A stretch of 64,000 nucleotides of DNA from Candidatus Melainabacteria bacterium (lineage in GTDB: Bacteria; Cyanobacteriota; Vampirovibrionia; Obscuribacterales; Obscuribacteraceae): assembly GCA_016212515.1 (NCBI GenBank), contig JACRFZ010000002.1, positions 20,738-84,737 of the forward strand, written 5' to 3'. Both the position numbers and the translations under genes were made by a program. The stretch's first letter is position 1. Each line of letters starts with the position of its first letter. Below the pieces are notes generated by a model that had not been told where the DNA came from, searched no databases, and saw only the letters and a list, made by a program, of their open reading frames with translations. Of the stretch, positions 1-9,444 are shown in pieces.

Positions 1-2
1 TC

Positions 3-515
3 ACCTTCTGGCTGCCGCAGATTATCAAAGCCTTCGAAAGTCAACAATCTGATGTGACCACCTCTTTGCTGGCGGCTATTCCCGCGCTCTTTCAAGCGGC
101 CGGTATGCTGCTTGTAGCCGGCAGTTCCGACCGCCGCAAAGAAAGGACCTTCCACCTGGCCTTTGCCAATTTGCTGACTTTTCTCGGACTGGTTTTGACC
201 GGACTGGCACCTGAGCCCGCTTTAAAGCTTGCCGGACTCTGTCTATCGGCCTTTGGCATATGGGGCGCCGTCGGTCCCTTCTGGGCACTGACCAGGCAGA
301 CGCTTAGCCAGAACAGTCAGGCGGCCGGTCTCGCTCTAATCAACTCCGTCGGTAATCTCGGGGGCTTTGCCGGTCCCTATTTGATCGGAATGATCAAACA
401 ACATTCCCAGGGCAACTTTACCGCCTCCCTGCTTACTCTTGCCAGCGCGTCGGTGTTTGCCACCATCCTGCTGCTGCTGCAAAGGCAACGCGAAGGCTCA
501 GCAAAGGCAAACTAG
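3..515 (+). CDS. MFS transporter, C-terminal part (runs off left edge)
   Basis: The reading frame is open from base 3 and lacks its N-terminus. The first visible residues, FWLPQIIKAF, match a conserved stretch of the anion:cation symporter (phthalate permease/hexuronate) branch of the major facilitator superfamily. The remaining 170 residues form about five hydrophobic helices, including SVGNLGGFAGPYLIG, typical of the penultimate MFS helix pair. Role: inner-membrane secondary uptake of an organic anion; the substrate cannot be read from this fragment. A GTG at 54 is only an internal codon. The stop (TAG, 513-515) overlaps the stop of the converging gene by four bases. Confidence 0.8.
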   Translation, partial: TFWLPQIIKAFESQQSDVTTSLLAAIPALFQAAGMLLVAGSSDRRKERTFHLAFANLLTFLGLVLTGLAPEPALKLAGLCLSAFGIWGAVGPFWALTRQTLSQNSQAAGLALINSVGNLGGFAGPYLIGMIKQHSQGNFTASLLTLASASVFATILLLLQRQREGSAKAN

Positions 516-1087
516 TTGAGGGAGCGGCGGGCATGCAATTCCCGCATCAATGAAAAATTGGTGCGCCCCAATAGCAAGGTAACGTTACGATCACCCAGTT
601 GCACCCGCCTCTGATATTCGGTGGGATCGGCGGGAATATACTTCCATCTTGTGCGGCTACCGTCCGACAGGTGAAAGACGTCTACTTGCACGGTGATAGC
701 CATAGACTTGAGAGCAGCCTTGCCGTCACCTTGAACAGTATTGGGAGTAGCCACGGTGGCCGGCGCCAGGAAGGAATTACCAGTGACGCGAATGGCCCTT
801 TCGATGGGATCTTCGATGGTGACTACCTTGATGGTCCAGTTGGTAGCCTTGTAGTTGTGAGCCAGGGCACGCTGCACCGACTTGGCGGCTTCCAGATAAT
901 TCTGCTTGGAATAAACTTCCCGGGGATTGACGTCGGTGGGCGGACCAACCATGGCCGTCAGTTCCTTCAGGACAGTGATCTCCATCATGTTCTTGAGACG
1001 CGGGAAGAAGATCAAAAGGAAAAGCACCAGGCAGCCAGCCGGTACAAGTATTTTCTGATCTAAAAAATTTAGCTGGGAAAATTCCAT
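512..1087 (-). CDS. single-pass membrane protein, unknown function
   Basis: Not recognised as a named family. A strong N-terminal transmembrane helix (ILVPAGCLVLFLLIFFP, about residues 12-28) is followed by a soluble domain of about 160 residues rich in beta-type segments (TNWTIKVVTIEDPIERAIRV, ITVQVDVFHLSDG). It is probably anchored with its C-terminus outside the cytoplasm. The ATG at 1087 is preferred over an upstream TTG at 1111 because AAAGG lies seven bases before it. It converges on the MFS gene and shares a four-base stop overlap. It lies about 165 bases downstream of the papain-like peptidase gene and could be co-transcribed with it. Confidence 0.65.
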   Translation of the reverse strand: MEFSQLNFLDQKILVPAGCLVLFLLIFFPRLKNMMEITVLKELTAMVGPPTDVNPREVYSKQNYLEAAKSVQRALAHNYKATNWTIKVVTIEDPIERAIRVTGNSFLAPATVATPNTVQGDGKAALKSMAITVQVDVFHLSDGSRTRWKYIPADPTEYQRRVQLGDRNVTLLLGRTNFSLMRELHARRSLN

Positions 1088-1253
1088 AGTCGCCTTTAAG
1101 CCACAGGTCAAAGTCGTCAGTCAGGGGGTAGCACTGCACTCAGATTCCACATACGTTATTCCCGCCCCGGCAATAACTTAAAAACCTTCCTGAATACTTG
1201 ATTTGAGCGCCTGATAAATCTCGGCGGCAAGACCCCGGGCCCATAGACACTAA

Positions 1254-2987
1254 TCAGCGCAAACCCAAGCCCCGGGCTGAATACCAGCCGTCGCGCGAGC
1301 CGCCCCACCAGTTATTGACATAGAAGCGGTCGGTTTTGGGGTCATAATCATCGATAGCCATGCAATGACCGGGCACGATATAGGCAACACTGCCTCGATT
1401 CTTGAGGGCATCCACAATGTCCGCCTTCCTGGCGCCGCGCCCCATCCAATTGTCGAGAATGCGCATATTCTGACCGCAAGCCAGACGGCTCACATAGTTA
1501 AGCTGATCATTGGTGGTACCGCCATAGTCATAGCCGCGGGAGCGGTAACCGAGGGCGGCGATGGAAGCAAATTGGAAAATCTGATTGGAATAGGAGCGGT
1601 TCCAGCTTGGTTCGTAATTGAGCTGAGCTTCGCTTAGATGAACCTTGACCCTTTCCCCGCGGGTATTGACGCCCCTGGAAGTGACATAGCCTTTGGTGCA
1701 AGCTTCTCTCAGCCAGCGGGTCAACTCCTGAGGACGGCGACCGGCCAGGTTGGATTCCACTGAGTTGAGGGAGCATGTGCCGATACTACCCTGGTTGATG
1801 TAGCGTTTGGGATCGGCCAGCTCTTTCAGGGCGCTCTCCACCAGCAAGCGCCGCTCTTGAGCACCCACTACACTGGCCCGGCCGCTCACCGAATCGGTAA
1901 AAATACGACTCAAATTCGAATAAGAATCCGCCAGGTCAAGGTCCGAAGGCGCCATCCAGCCCCTCCGACTGAAACCATCCACCCGCCTCTCGAAACCATT
2001 CATCCAGCCCAAAATCGTGTTTTCATTTCCTTGAAAAACCTTATTAGCACTGGCTACCCGCAGAAACTCCTCCCGGGCCGCCTGCAAATCACGGGCGGCC
2101 CCGTCGCCCTCGTTGCGTGGCCCCATAAAGAACTTCTCGTTCAGTTCTTTGTAGGCCAGCTCGCCGTCTTGAGCCATCTGCAAATCGGTGCGCCAGGTCG
2201 GTTTAAGATTCTCTCTGATGTTCTGACCGCCGTCTTTGCCCTCACCCTCCACCTGGGTATGGGTGACAAATTTCTCGCTCTCGCCCACCCGGTCGGTATA
2301 TTGAGTTACCACCTTGCCCAGTGAGGTACGGTAGCGCTCCACCACTTGCTGGAGTTTGAGCGGCTGATTCCGGTCATAGTTGTAGATTACCTGGGAACCG
2401 TTTGGGCGGTGCAGTGCGCTAACGCGCTCCACGGTGCGCCCGTCCGTCAGAGCCACAGGCTCGTGCTCCACACGGCAGAAATCACTGCGCAAAGTAGAGG
2501 TTTTACCGTCGCCTGTTTTGAGAACAACCGAACCGAGGCCGTCGCCTTTTTGCACCACGGTCAAAGCCGAAAGCTGTCCCTCCGAACGAAGAAGAGCGGC
2601 ATCAATCTCGCATTCATTGCCGCCGACCAGGGCTCGCACTTTCGCTACTTTAGCCTGCCCATTCTCATCGAAAACCACTTTGCCATCTTGCTTCTCGTAA
2701 TCAATCGAGAGGCAATTGCTACCATTTTTGATACCACAGACAAGACCATCCCGCAAAGTAAGGACGGCACCATCACCCTTGCGCAGTTCCACTGCCGCCC
2801 CTAGATCCTCAGGCAGGGGGCGACTCTTCTCCACAGCATCCAGATTTCTCAAATGCCTTAGACCCTCCTGAAACATCGGTCCGGCGGTAAGATCGCTCAG
2901 CACAGTTTCAGCAGGCTCCAGTCGCCTGTGCTTGAGGAGCTGAGCCTCGCTTCTATCAGATTCAGATTTGGTCACCGTGTTATCCAT
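1254..2987 (-). CDS. papain-like cysteine peptidase with long N-terminal region
   Basis: 577 aa. The C-terminal 180 residues carry the order expected of a papain-fold peptidase: Gln399 in INQGSIGTCSLNS (oxyanion), Cys405 (nucleophile), His541 in PGHCMAIDDYD and Asn559 in YVNNWWG. The N-terminal 390 residues contain short beta-rich repeats around GDG motifs (residues 70-165) and have no recognised domain. There is no signal peptide. The gene starts 11 bases after the stop of the glycine-rich gene upstream, so the two form an operon; no clear ribosome site is seen. Substrate unknown; the neighbouring polyglycine/cysteine protein is a possible partner or substrate. The catalytic assignment is a motif reading, not an alignment. 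Confidence 0.7.
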   Translation of the reverse strand: MDNTVTKSESDRSEAQLLKHRRLEPAETVLSDLTAGPMFQEGLRHLRNLDAVEKSRPLPEDLGAAVELRKGDGAVLTLRDGLVCGIKNGSNCLSIDYEKQDGKVVFDENGQAKVAKVRALVGGNECEIDAALLRSEGQLSALTVVQKGDGLGSVVLKTGDGKTSTLRSDFCRVEHEPVALTDGRTVERVSALHRPNGSQVIYNYDRNQPLKLQQVVERYRTSLGKVVTQYTDRVGESEKFVTHTQVEGEGKDGGQNIRENLKPTWRTDLQMAQDGELAYKELNEKFFMGPRNEGDGAARDLQAAREEFLRVASANKVFQGNENTILGWMNGFERRVDGFSRRGWMAPSDLDLADSYSNLSRIFTDSVSGRASVVGAQERRLLVESALKELADPKRYINQGSIGTCSLNSVESNLAGRRPQELTRWLREACTKGYVTSRGVNTRGERVKVHLSEAQLNYEPSWNRSYSNQIFQFASIAALGYRSRGYDYGGTTNDQLNYVSRLACGQNMRILDNWMGRGARKADIVDALKNRGSVAYIVPGHCMAIDDYDPKTDRFYVNNWWGGSRDGWYSARGLGLR

Positions 2988-2998
2988 AAGTCAATCAA

Positions 2999-4444
2999 CT
3001 ACTTCTGAGGCAAGATGGAAAACCCTTCCAGGGGCTTTACTTTCGGTACCGGTGCCCGCTGCAGGTCGGCGATTAGACTGGCGGCATTGTCGGGCGAAAG
3101 CTTGGAGAGATCGGCGTCGCCACCGGCACTGGTATCATATTTCTTGGCACTCTCCAGCATCTGGGAGCGCCTTATAGCGCCTTCCAGGTTACTATTGTTA
3201 TCGAACATGGCATGCACGTCGGCGGGATTAGCCTTGCCGCTTTCGGCACGCTCGGCAAAATTGGCAAATGTGCCGGCAAAGGCTTCCAGGGCGGCAGGAT
3301 TGTTAGCCGTCTTCTCAAAGCTGGCGGCAAAATCGTTTATGGCTTTAGAGCCTTCCTTGTCTCCCTGTTTGTCCAGAGCCGAGGCTCTCTTGCCCATTTT
3401 CTCCTGAATTTCCTTGGCATGCTTGGCCATGTATGCAGCCAACTTCTTGGGGTCCCAGGGAGGCGGTCCCATTTCTTCCATGAAGCCGTCAGGCATCACA
3501 TCGGCCATCCAGTTACTGTACTTGACCGGGTTCATATCGGTCAGTTTGCCGGCCAGTTCGCTGAAGCGACCATTGTTAGTGATATCGGTGCGCCGATCGC
3601 TTATGCTCTTGTCGGTATTGTCTGTTACATCGGTTTCCGGCAGTTCACCACCGCCGCCGCCACCACCACCGCCGCCTCCACGGTCGCAGCCGCCGCCGCC
3701 ACCGCCGCCGCCGCCATCACAACCACCGCCGCCGCCGCCCAGATCCGACTGTCCGTCCGGCAAGGTCTTATCAACGGGTGCCTTTTCAAACTTATCCCGG
3801 AAACTATCTCTGAACTCGGAAGAGACCAGGTCTTCCCCACTTGCCCCCTTAGCCACATTCAAACGGGGCAGAACATCAGGGCTCTGGGCCTTGATCATGG
3901 CCCCCAGATCGGTGAGAGCTTTCTCAGTTATTTTGCTGTCGGCGCCGGCCTCTACCTGCACATTGTATTCTTTCAAGGTCTTGCCGCTCAGCCCCTGGGC
4001 CAGGCTGACGGTGCCGTCTTTACCGACAAGAATGTCGGCATTGCCGCTCTGGGGTCCGACATTGATGCGAGGCGACTCTCCCGTACCAAGTTGAGCACGA
4101 TCGGAAGTAATGGCGGGCAACTTGTCGGAAGTTTGATAACGCACCAGATTATCCGACTTGAAGTGGGCACTATCAACGGCCACCCGGGTCTCCACTTCCG
4201 GCTTGACCACACTGGGGGTGTCGACAGCTACCGTCGAAACGGTCTTGCCGGTGTCATAGCCGGGCAGGGGCGCGAAATCGAGGGTGCCGCCGGCAGGGGA
4301 AACCGTACCGGCACTAACCATACTGGTTTCAAAAGTAGCAGGCATGCTGTAGGCGGCATCGGAGACGCTGGTCAGGGAAAGGTCACTGACTGCGCCTGCA
4401 CTTGAAAATGTGGCGCCATCGCCCACGGAGAAATTTTCACTCAT
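2999..4444 (-). CDS. low-complexity protein with polyglycine/cysteine linker
   Basis: About 481 aa, no recognised family. An N-terminal Ser/Val/Asp-rich half (residues 1-215) is joined by a linker of three glycine runs separated by Cys-Asp pairs (encoded near 3650-3740). A helical C-terminal half follows, with motifs such as KLAGKLTDMNP-type helices and PPPWDPKKLAAYMAKHAKE. There is no signal peptide or membrane segment. The start is uncertain: ATG at 4465 has no ribosome site, while ATG at 4444 has GGAG 11 bases upstream. It is the first gene of an operon with the papain-like peptidase (11-base gap). The cysteines in a flexible glycine arm could bind metal or crosslink, but this is speculation. 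Confidence 0.6.
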   Translation of the reverse strand: MSENFSVGDGATFSSAGAVSDLSLTSVSDAAYSMPATFETSMVSAGTVSPAGGTLDFAPLPGYDTGKTVSTVAVDTPSVVKPEVETRVAVDSAHFKSDNLVRYQTSDKLPAITSDRAQLGTGESPRINVGPQSGNADILVGKDGTVSLAQGLSGKTLKEYNVQVEAGADSKITEKALTDLGAMIKAQSPDVLPRLNVAKGASGEDLVSSEFRDSFRDKFEKAPVDKTLPDGQSDLGGGGGGCDGGGGGGGGGCDRGGGGGGGGGGGELPETDVTDNTDKSISDRRTDITNNGRFSELAGKLTDMNPVKYSNWMADVMPDGFMEEMGPPPWDPKKLAAYMAKHAKEIQEKMGKRASALDKQGDKEGSKAINDFAASFEKTANNPAALEAFAGTFANFAERAESGKANPADVHAMFDNNSNLEGAIRRSQMLESAKKYDTSAGGDADLSKLSPDNAASLIADLQRAPVPKVKPLEGFSILPQK

Positions 4445-4555
4445 AGAATTCTTGACTCCAGTCATTGAGAACTGTCGGGGGTCAGCCGCCGCTGACCTGG
4501 GTGCTAAGCAAGCGCAGAGGGCGCCTCTTGCATCCTTAGACTAGGAGCCAATAGT

Positions 4556-4570
4556 TGCAACTTTGTTGCA
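4556..4570. promoter_or_regulatory. inverted repeat in divergent intergenic region
   Basis: TGCAAC-TTT-GTTGCA is a perfect 6+3+6 inverted repeat between the minus-strand glycine-rich/peptidase operon and the plus-strand kinase pair. Its size and position suit an operator for a dimeric regulator. No convincing promoter boxes were found to anchor it. Confidence 0.3.
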
Positions 4571-4710
4571 GGCACCCCCGTAGTTTCCCCACTAGCGGGC
4601 AATTCCGCCCCGCCGAAAGTCAACCTGACAACTTCACACTTGCCGCCAGAAACTAGGGTTTTTGCCCCGGAAAGCGCTAAAATGGAAAACCCTCTTAGTT
4701 AGTTTTTTAA

Positions 4711-7044
4711 ATGAGTTCCGATAGATCCGACGGGCAGGGCCAGTTTCGCCGTGGCGATGGTCCAAATGAGCAAGACCGTACCGTTATGGCCAGTGGCGGT
4801 GCGAACGGCAGCGGCTACCTGAGCGCCGGTGCCACCATCGACGGTACTTACAAAGTGCTCTCCTTTTTAGGCGCCGGTGCCGCCGGTCAGGTGTATAAGG
4901 TAGAACATATAATCATGGGCAAGACCTATGCCCTGAAAATTCTCATGGGCACGGAAGTAAGCCCCACTGCCTTGCAGCGGTTCAAGACCGAGATTCAGGT
5001 CATCTCCAGGCTTTCACACCCCAACGTAGTGCAAGTGCACAACAGCGGCGTGCACAACGGCACCATGCCCTATTACGTCATGGACCTCATCGAAGGGGCA
5101 ACCCTGGCCGATATGATTGAAGCCAGTCGTAAACAGGGTTTACCGTTATTGGAAACTCTGGACATGTTTGCGGCCGTAGCCCATGCCCTGGCTGCCGCCC
5201 ACGAAAAGAACATTGTGCACAGGGATATAAAACCCGGCAATATTGTCCTGTCCAATGACACGGCTCCCATCGGCGACCGAGTGAAAGTGGTGGATTTCGG
5301 CATTGCCAAACTAACCGGTCGCGATAACGGTCAAGCCCTGACCAGCAAAGGAGAAATCTTCGGCAGCCCGCTCTACATGAGCCCAGAGCAGTGCATGGGC
5401 GGGCGCATCGACGCCCGTTCCGACATCTATTCTCTCGGCTGCGCACTCTTCGAAGCCCTGACCGGCAGCCCGCCTTTCCAGGGCAAAAACATTGTCGAGA
5501 CTTTCAGCTTGCACATGGAAGCACCGCCGCCCCGGCTCTCAGACAAGCAAAACGGACGCAAGTACCCGCCCGCCCTGGAAGAACTGCTTTCACAATTACT
5601 GGAAAAACTGCCCGATGATCGCTGCCAGAACATGCTGCAAGTGGTGGAAATTCTGGAAACCATTAGGGAGGAAGCCAGCCCCAAGAAGGAACAGGCCCTG
5701 CAAAGTCAGACCAAGCGCATTCGCAGACCGGCAGCCAAACCTGTCACAGTGGAAGAACAGAAGCCCCTGAAAGCGGTGGTAATTCTCTCGGTGGGGCTTG
5801 TGCTGGGCACCGCCCTGACCGGGCTGATTCTACTCAAGAGCGACCTCCTACCCTGGGCAAAGAAAAACACAGACGCTGTCCCCTTAGGCAGCGGTAAAAT
5901 CGAGAATGACACGAAAATCTTAGACGCCAGTAGCCGGCTGGAGGAGAATGCCAAACGGGAGAAGGAAAGTGCCCTCTCCGGCACCGGCAGCCAGCCCGAG
6001 AAAAAGACGGCGGCTCTAAGCGAAGACAAAATTACGCCGGGCTGTTTCTACAAAGGAACCTTAAATCAATATGGTTCCGTCTTCGATCACTACCAGTTTC
6101 CCAACAAGAAATCGGCCGGCTTCGTAAGCTACCGCGAAGTAATTGATACCAGGGGGACGGTCACAAAGAAAGCAAGCCCCGCACAAGAGAAGGGCGAGCG
6201 GCTGGCAGGCGGCATTGATGACATTGCTTTGTTTACAAAGATAGTCGACGACAATGCCAAAAGTTCCAAGGCCAACGCCATAATCAAAGAGTCAATGGAC
6301 GTACCGCCGGGAGCCAGAATGTTTTATACCCCCCTGCGCACAGCCCTGGAAAACCCCGGCTATATGACCGGTTTTCGCAAACAAGACATAACCGGGCTCT
6401 CTCTGGCCGGGGTAAAAAAGAATGTAGACAAACTACTTTCTACCGCCGCCAGCTACTTTACGAAACTGGAGGCCATCGACCTGGAAAACAGTGCCGCTGA
6501 TGACAGAGCCGTAGATACCCTGAATAAATTGCCAAGATTGATTTACCTGAAAACGGCCCGCTCTAAGATCAGCCCGAGAGCACTGGCGAAGCTCACCTGC
6601 CTGCCTCATTTATTCACCTTCTCGCTCTCCCACCTCGGTCGCGAGGCCGGAACCATTTTGACTAAACTGCAAAGCTCAAACAAAGTTCTCAATGAGCTGG
6701 AAATCTCCGATAGTCCCATACACAAAGCAGAGCTGGCATTGATTGTTTCGCTTCCTTCCCTCAAGTCACTGGTGCTGAGAAACACCCAGACTACGGCTAA
6801 AGATCTGGAAGCTCTGCAACATTACAGGGGTTCCCTCAAGGTGCTTAACTGTACGACCGAACCGGAAGCAAGCGCCGAAATTCTAACGCAAATGCCGTTA
6901 GCCTATGTTCAGCTTGGCAACAAGAAATGGAATGAAGAAACCAATTCTAAAGTCTTAAATATTCTGGCCAGGCGCTTCACAAGAAAACGCTGCAGCATCG
7001 AAGTGGAAACCGGCACAGAAAATCCAGCCCTCTACAGAGAATGA
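4711..7044 (+). CDS. membrane Ser/Thr protein kinase with C-terminal repeat ectodomain
   Basis: 777 aa. A Hanks-type kinase spans about residues 47-320. It has the glycine loop GAGAAGQV, Lys76 (ALKIL), Glu94, catalytic HRDIKPGN (Asp172, Asn177), DFG (Asp195) and the SPEQ activation-segment anchor, so it should be active. A transmembrane helix (about 353-375) separates the cytoplasmic kinase from an outer domain of 400 residues. The last 200 residues of that domain are leucine-rich and repeat-like (TLNKLPRLIYLKT, IVSLPSLKSLVLR). Likely role: sensing outside the membrane and phosphorylating cytoplasmic targets. There is no ribosome site before the ATG. The next gene, a paralogue, begins four bases after the stop. 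Confidence 0.9.
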   Translation: MSSDRSDGQGQFRRGDGPNEQDRTVMASGGANGSGYLSAGATIDGTYKVLSFLGAGAAGQVYKVEHIIMGKTYALKILMGTEVSPTALQRFKTEIQVISRLSHPNVVQVHNSGVHNGTMPYYVMDLIEGATLADMIEASRKQGLPLLETLDMFAAVAHALAAAHEKNIVHRDIKPGNIVLSNDTAPIGDRVKVVDFGIAKLTGRDNGQALTSKGEIFGSPLYMSPEQCMGGRIDARSDIYSLGCALFEALTGSPPFQGKNIVETFSLHMEAPPPRLSDKQNGRKYPPALEELLSQLLEKLPDDRCQNMLQVVEILETIREEASPKKEQALQSQTKRIRRPAAKPVTVEEQKPLKAVVILSVGLVLGTALTGLILLKSDLLPWAKKNTDAVPLGSGKIENDTKILDASSRLEENAKREKESALSGTGSQPEKKTAALSEDKITPGCFYKGTLNQYGSVFDHYQFPNKKSAGFVSYREVIDTRGTVTKKASPAQEKGERLAGGIDDIALFTKIVDDNAKSSKANAIIKESMDVPPGARMFYTPLRTALENPGYMTGFRKQDITGLSLAGVKKNVDKLLSTAASYFTKLEAIDLENSAADDRAVDTLNKLPRLIYLKTARSKISPRALAKLTCLPHLFTFSLSHLGREAGTILTKLQSSNKVLNELEISDSPIHKAELALIVSLPSLKSLVLRNTQTTAKDLEALQHYRGSLKVLNCTTEPEASAEILTQMPLAYVQLGNKKWNEETNSKVLNILARRFTRKRCSIEVETGTENPALYRE

Positions 7045-7048
7045 TTGC

Positions 7049-9331
7049 ATGACACGTTCCTCTGATGAAAAGGAGCCGACCGGTTCACAAGACGGGGCTA
7101 ACTTTGAGAAGACCACAGCCCGCGATAGTTCTGCTGAAGGCGGTTACTTCAGCCGCGGTGCTATTATCGGCGAACGCTTTGTAGTAGAAGCCTTCATAGG
7201 CGCAGGTGCGGTCGGTCAGGTTTACAAAGTCTACCCGCTGGAAAACGCACAAGATAGAACAAACAGAAAAGGCGAGCGCTCTTACCTGGCCCTCAAAATT
7301 CTCATGGGTACCGATGTATCACCAGTGGCATGGAAACGCTTTCAGACCGAAATAGAGGTAATCGCCAGACTGACCCACGGCAATGTGGTGCGCATCATGG
7401 ATAGCGGCATCCACGGGCAGAGCAACCCCTATTACACAATGGAGCTGGTGGAAGGCGAGAGCCTGGCCGATAGAATCAAGAGCAACGGTCCCCTGGAAAT
7501 CACCGAAGCGCTGAAGATTTTCATCTGTGTGGCAGATGCCCTCAATGAAGCCCACAAGAAAAACATCCTGCACCGAGACATTAAACCGAGCAATATCGTC
7601 ATTGCCACTGCCGGCAGTAGCATATACAGCCGCGTCAAAGTAGTCGATTTTGGCATCGCCAAATTAATGGGGCGGGACCTACCGGAAGGGCAGGCACTGA
7701 CCGGGCGGGGAGAAATCTTCGGCTCGCCGCTCTACATGAGCCCCGAGCAGGCCTGCGGTAGCCGCCTCGATAACCGCTCCGACATTTATTCCCTCGGTTG
7801 TACGCTCTTTGAAGCCCTCACCGGACAACCGCCGTTCAAAGGCAGTAGCATCTTCGAGACTCTCAGCCTGCACCAGGAAGCCAAACCACCAAAGCTCTCG
7901 CAAGTTGCCCCGGGCAAGAAATGGCCACGCAGCCTGGAAGACCTGGTAGACCAGTTATTGAGCAAGTTGCCCGACGACCGTTGCGGCACCATGGCCCAGG
8001 TGGAGGAAATTTTGGAAAGTGTGCTCGATGAGCTGGGAGACAGCCAGTCCGTCACTTCCTATGCCGCCCTCAAAGGCAAGGAACGCAAACCGGTAAAGAA
8101 AGTAACCACCGGTCTTGTGGATAAAGATAAACCCACCACCGAAGACAGCAAGGTCATTTTCAGCCTGACGGTTATTTCTGTACTGGCCGTGTTGTTACTG
8201 GGCGGCACGGCCGCTACCATCATTTTCAGCACCAGGCAAAAGGCACCGGTGGCAGTCGTGAACGAAACCGGACCCGTAATTCCCGATACCAAGTCTGTCA
8301 AAGAAATGACCAGAGAAAATCCCGACTCCATCGAGGGCTGTAAAACTTCAGGAAAGCTGCCTGAACCGGTCAAGCCCGGCAGTTTCTTTAGGGGCTTGGC
8401 CCCCACACGAAGCGGCGCTGCCAGCGGTCTTGATGCCACCTATACCTTCCCTGCCGGTTTCGATGGTGGTTGTATAGAAGCCAGCTTCGAAGAGGAGTCG
8501 GAATTCACGAAAAAGACCGACGGCTTGGGAGTGGTGCTCAAAAATTCCAGTAAGAAAGGCAAGCTGAGAGCCACGGGCACCCTCACTCTGCAAGAAGGCA
8601 AACCCTTCAGTTTCGCGCCTGAATTAGTGGCTATAGAAAACCCCTCATACATGCTGGGCTTCCGCCCCGGTGATGTACAAGCAATCATATTGAAAGACCA
8701 CAAGGAGAACTTGAACCGATTTCTGGATACGGTGCTGCCCTATTTTCACAAAATAGACCAGATCGATCTGAGCGGCGCCCGCATCGACCAGAGCATATTA
8801 GCCAGTGTGGGTAAGATAAGAAACTTGCGCTGTCTCGACCTGCGCCACACAGGTATCAGCGAAACCGAATTTAACAAGCTCAATAACACTCAAGCTCTGA
8901 AAGTAATCGGACTTTCAGATCTGAAGGGCAACACAGATAATGTCATCGCCCGAATTTGCCGCTCTCCCGAGCTCTCCGAAATATACCTTGAGAACATGAC
9001 CCTTTCAGAGGCGTCCATAAAGAAAATCTTCTCTTCTCAAAGACGGCTAGTGGAACTCAAGAATGTCAAGTTCCCCCTGAAAGCCCTGGAAGCTCAGGCA
9101 GCTAATTGTGCTATTCGCACCTTGCACCTGATCGACAGCGGTCTGGAGGCGGAGCAAATCCGCCCTGCTTACACAAAGTTTCGCAAGCTATACAAGTTGC
9201 AGTTCTTCAGCCATGACTGGTCGCAGGAGAAGTGCCAGGAGGTCTTCAATATCCTGCACAAGGCTCGCCCCTCGGTCAATTTGCGTATCGAAGCCAGACA
9301 GAAGAAGAGCCTCGAGTTTATCGCCGAGTGA
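7049..9331 (+). CDS. membrane Ser/Thr protein kinase, tandem paralogue
   Basis: 760 aa, same architecture as the kinase just upstream, so a tandem duplication. Kinase residues are intact: GAGAVGQV loop, Lys83, Glu101, HRDIKPSN (Asp177, Asn182), DFG (Asp200) and MSPEQ. A transmembrane helix near residue 375-395 (VISVLAVLLLGGTAATIIF) precedes the outer region. That region contains a PYFHKIDQIDLSG-type leucine-rich repeat stretch (about residues 560-740). The kinases are far more alike than the ectodomains, suggesting two sensors with different inputs. The four-base intergenic gap implies one transcript and translational coupling. Confidence 0.9.
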   Translation: MTRSSDEKEPTGSQDGANFEKTTARDSSAEGGYFSRGAIIGERFVVEAFIGAGAVGQVYKVYPLENAQDRTNRKGERSYLALKILMGTDVSPVAWKRFQTEIEVIARLTHGNVVRIMDSGIHGQSNPYYTMELVEGESLADRIKSNGPLEITEALKIFICVADALNEAHKKNILHRDIKPSNIVIATAGSSIYSRVKVVDFGIAKLMGRDLPEGQALTGRGEIFGSPLYMSPEQACGSRLDNRSDIYSLGCTLFEALTGQPPFKGSSIFETLSLHQEAKPPKLSQVAPGKKWPRSLEDLVDQLLSKLPDDRCGTMAQVEEILESVLDELGDSQSVTSYAALKGKERKPVKKVTTGLVDKDKPTTEDSKVIFSLTVISVLAVLLLGGTAATIIFSTRQKAPVAVVNETGPVIPDTKSVKEMTRENPDSIEGCKTSGKLPEPVKPGSFFRGLAPTRSGAASGLDATYTFPAGFDGGCIEASFEEESEFTKKTDGLGVVLKNSSKKGKLRATGTLTLQEGKPFSFAPELVAIENPSYMLGFRPGDVQAIILKDHKENLNRFLDTVLPYFHKIDQIDLSGARIDQSILASVGKIRNLRCLDLRHTGISETEFNKLNNTQALKVIGLSDLKGNTDNVIARICRSPELSEIYLENMTLSEASIKKIFSSQRRLVELKNVKFPLKALEAQAANCAIRTLHLIDSGLEAEQIRPAYTKFRKLYKLQFFSHDWSQEKCQEVFNILHKARPSVNLRIEARQKKSLEFIAE

Positions 9332-9403
9332 AGTGCATATAATGCCAACTTAAGAAACTTCAACAGTCTCAAGGAAGATCACATGTAGATAGTCCGGATT
9401 ACC

Positions 9404-9409
9404 TATAAT
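9404..9409 (+). promoter_or_regulatory. -10 box of the ychF promoter
   Basis: A perfect TATAAT lies 36 bases before the ychF start codon, giving a leader of roughly 30 bases. No good -35 box is visible at 17 bases upstream. Confidence 0.5.
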
Positions 9410-9444
9410 GGGACGCTCTATATTTATTTATCCGGGAGGATCTC

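Noticed and set aside
3212..4405. Long 397-codon plus-strand ORF opposite the glycine-rich gene
   Set aside because: Composition is that of a complement of Gly/Ala/Asp codons, and there is no ribosome site or domain. The minus-strand frame is in an operon and has better coding character.
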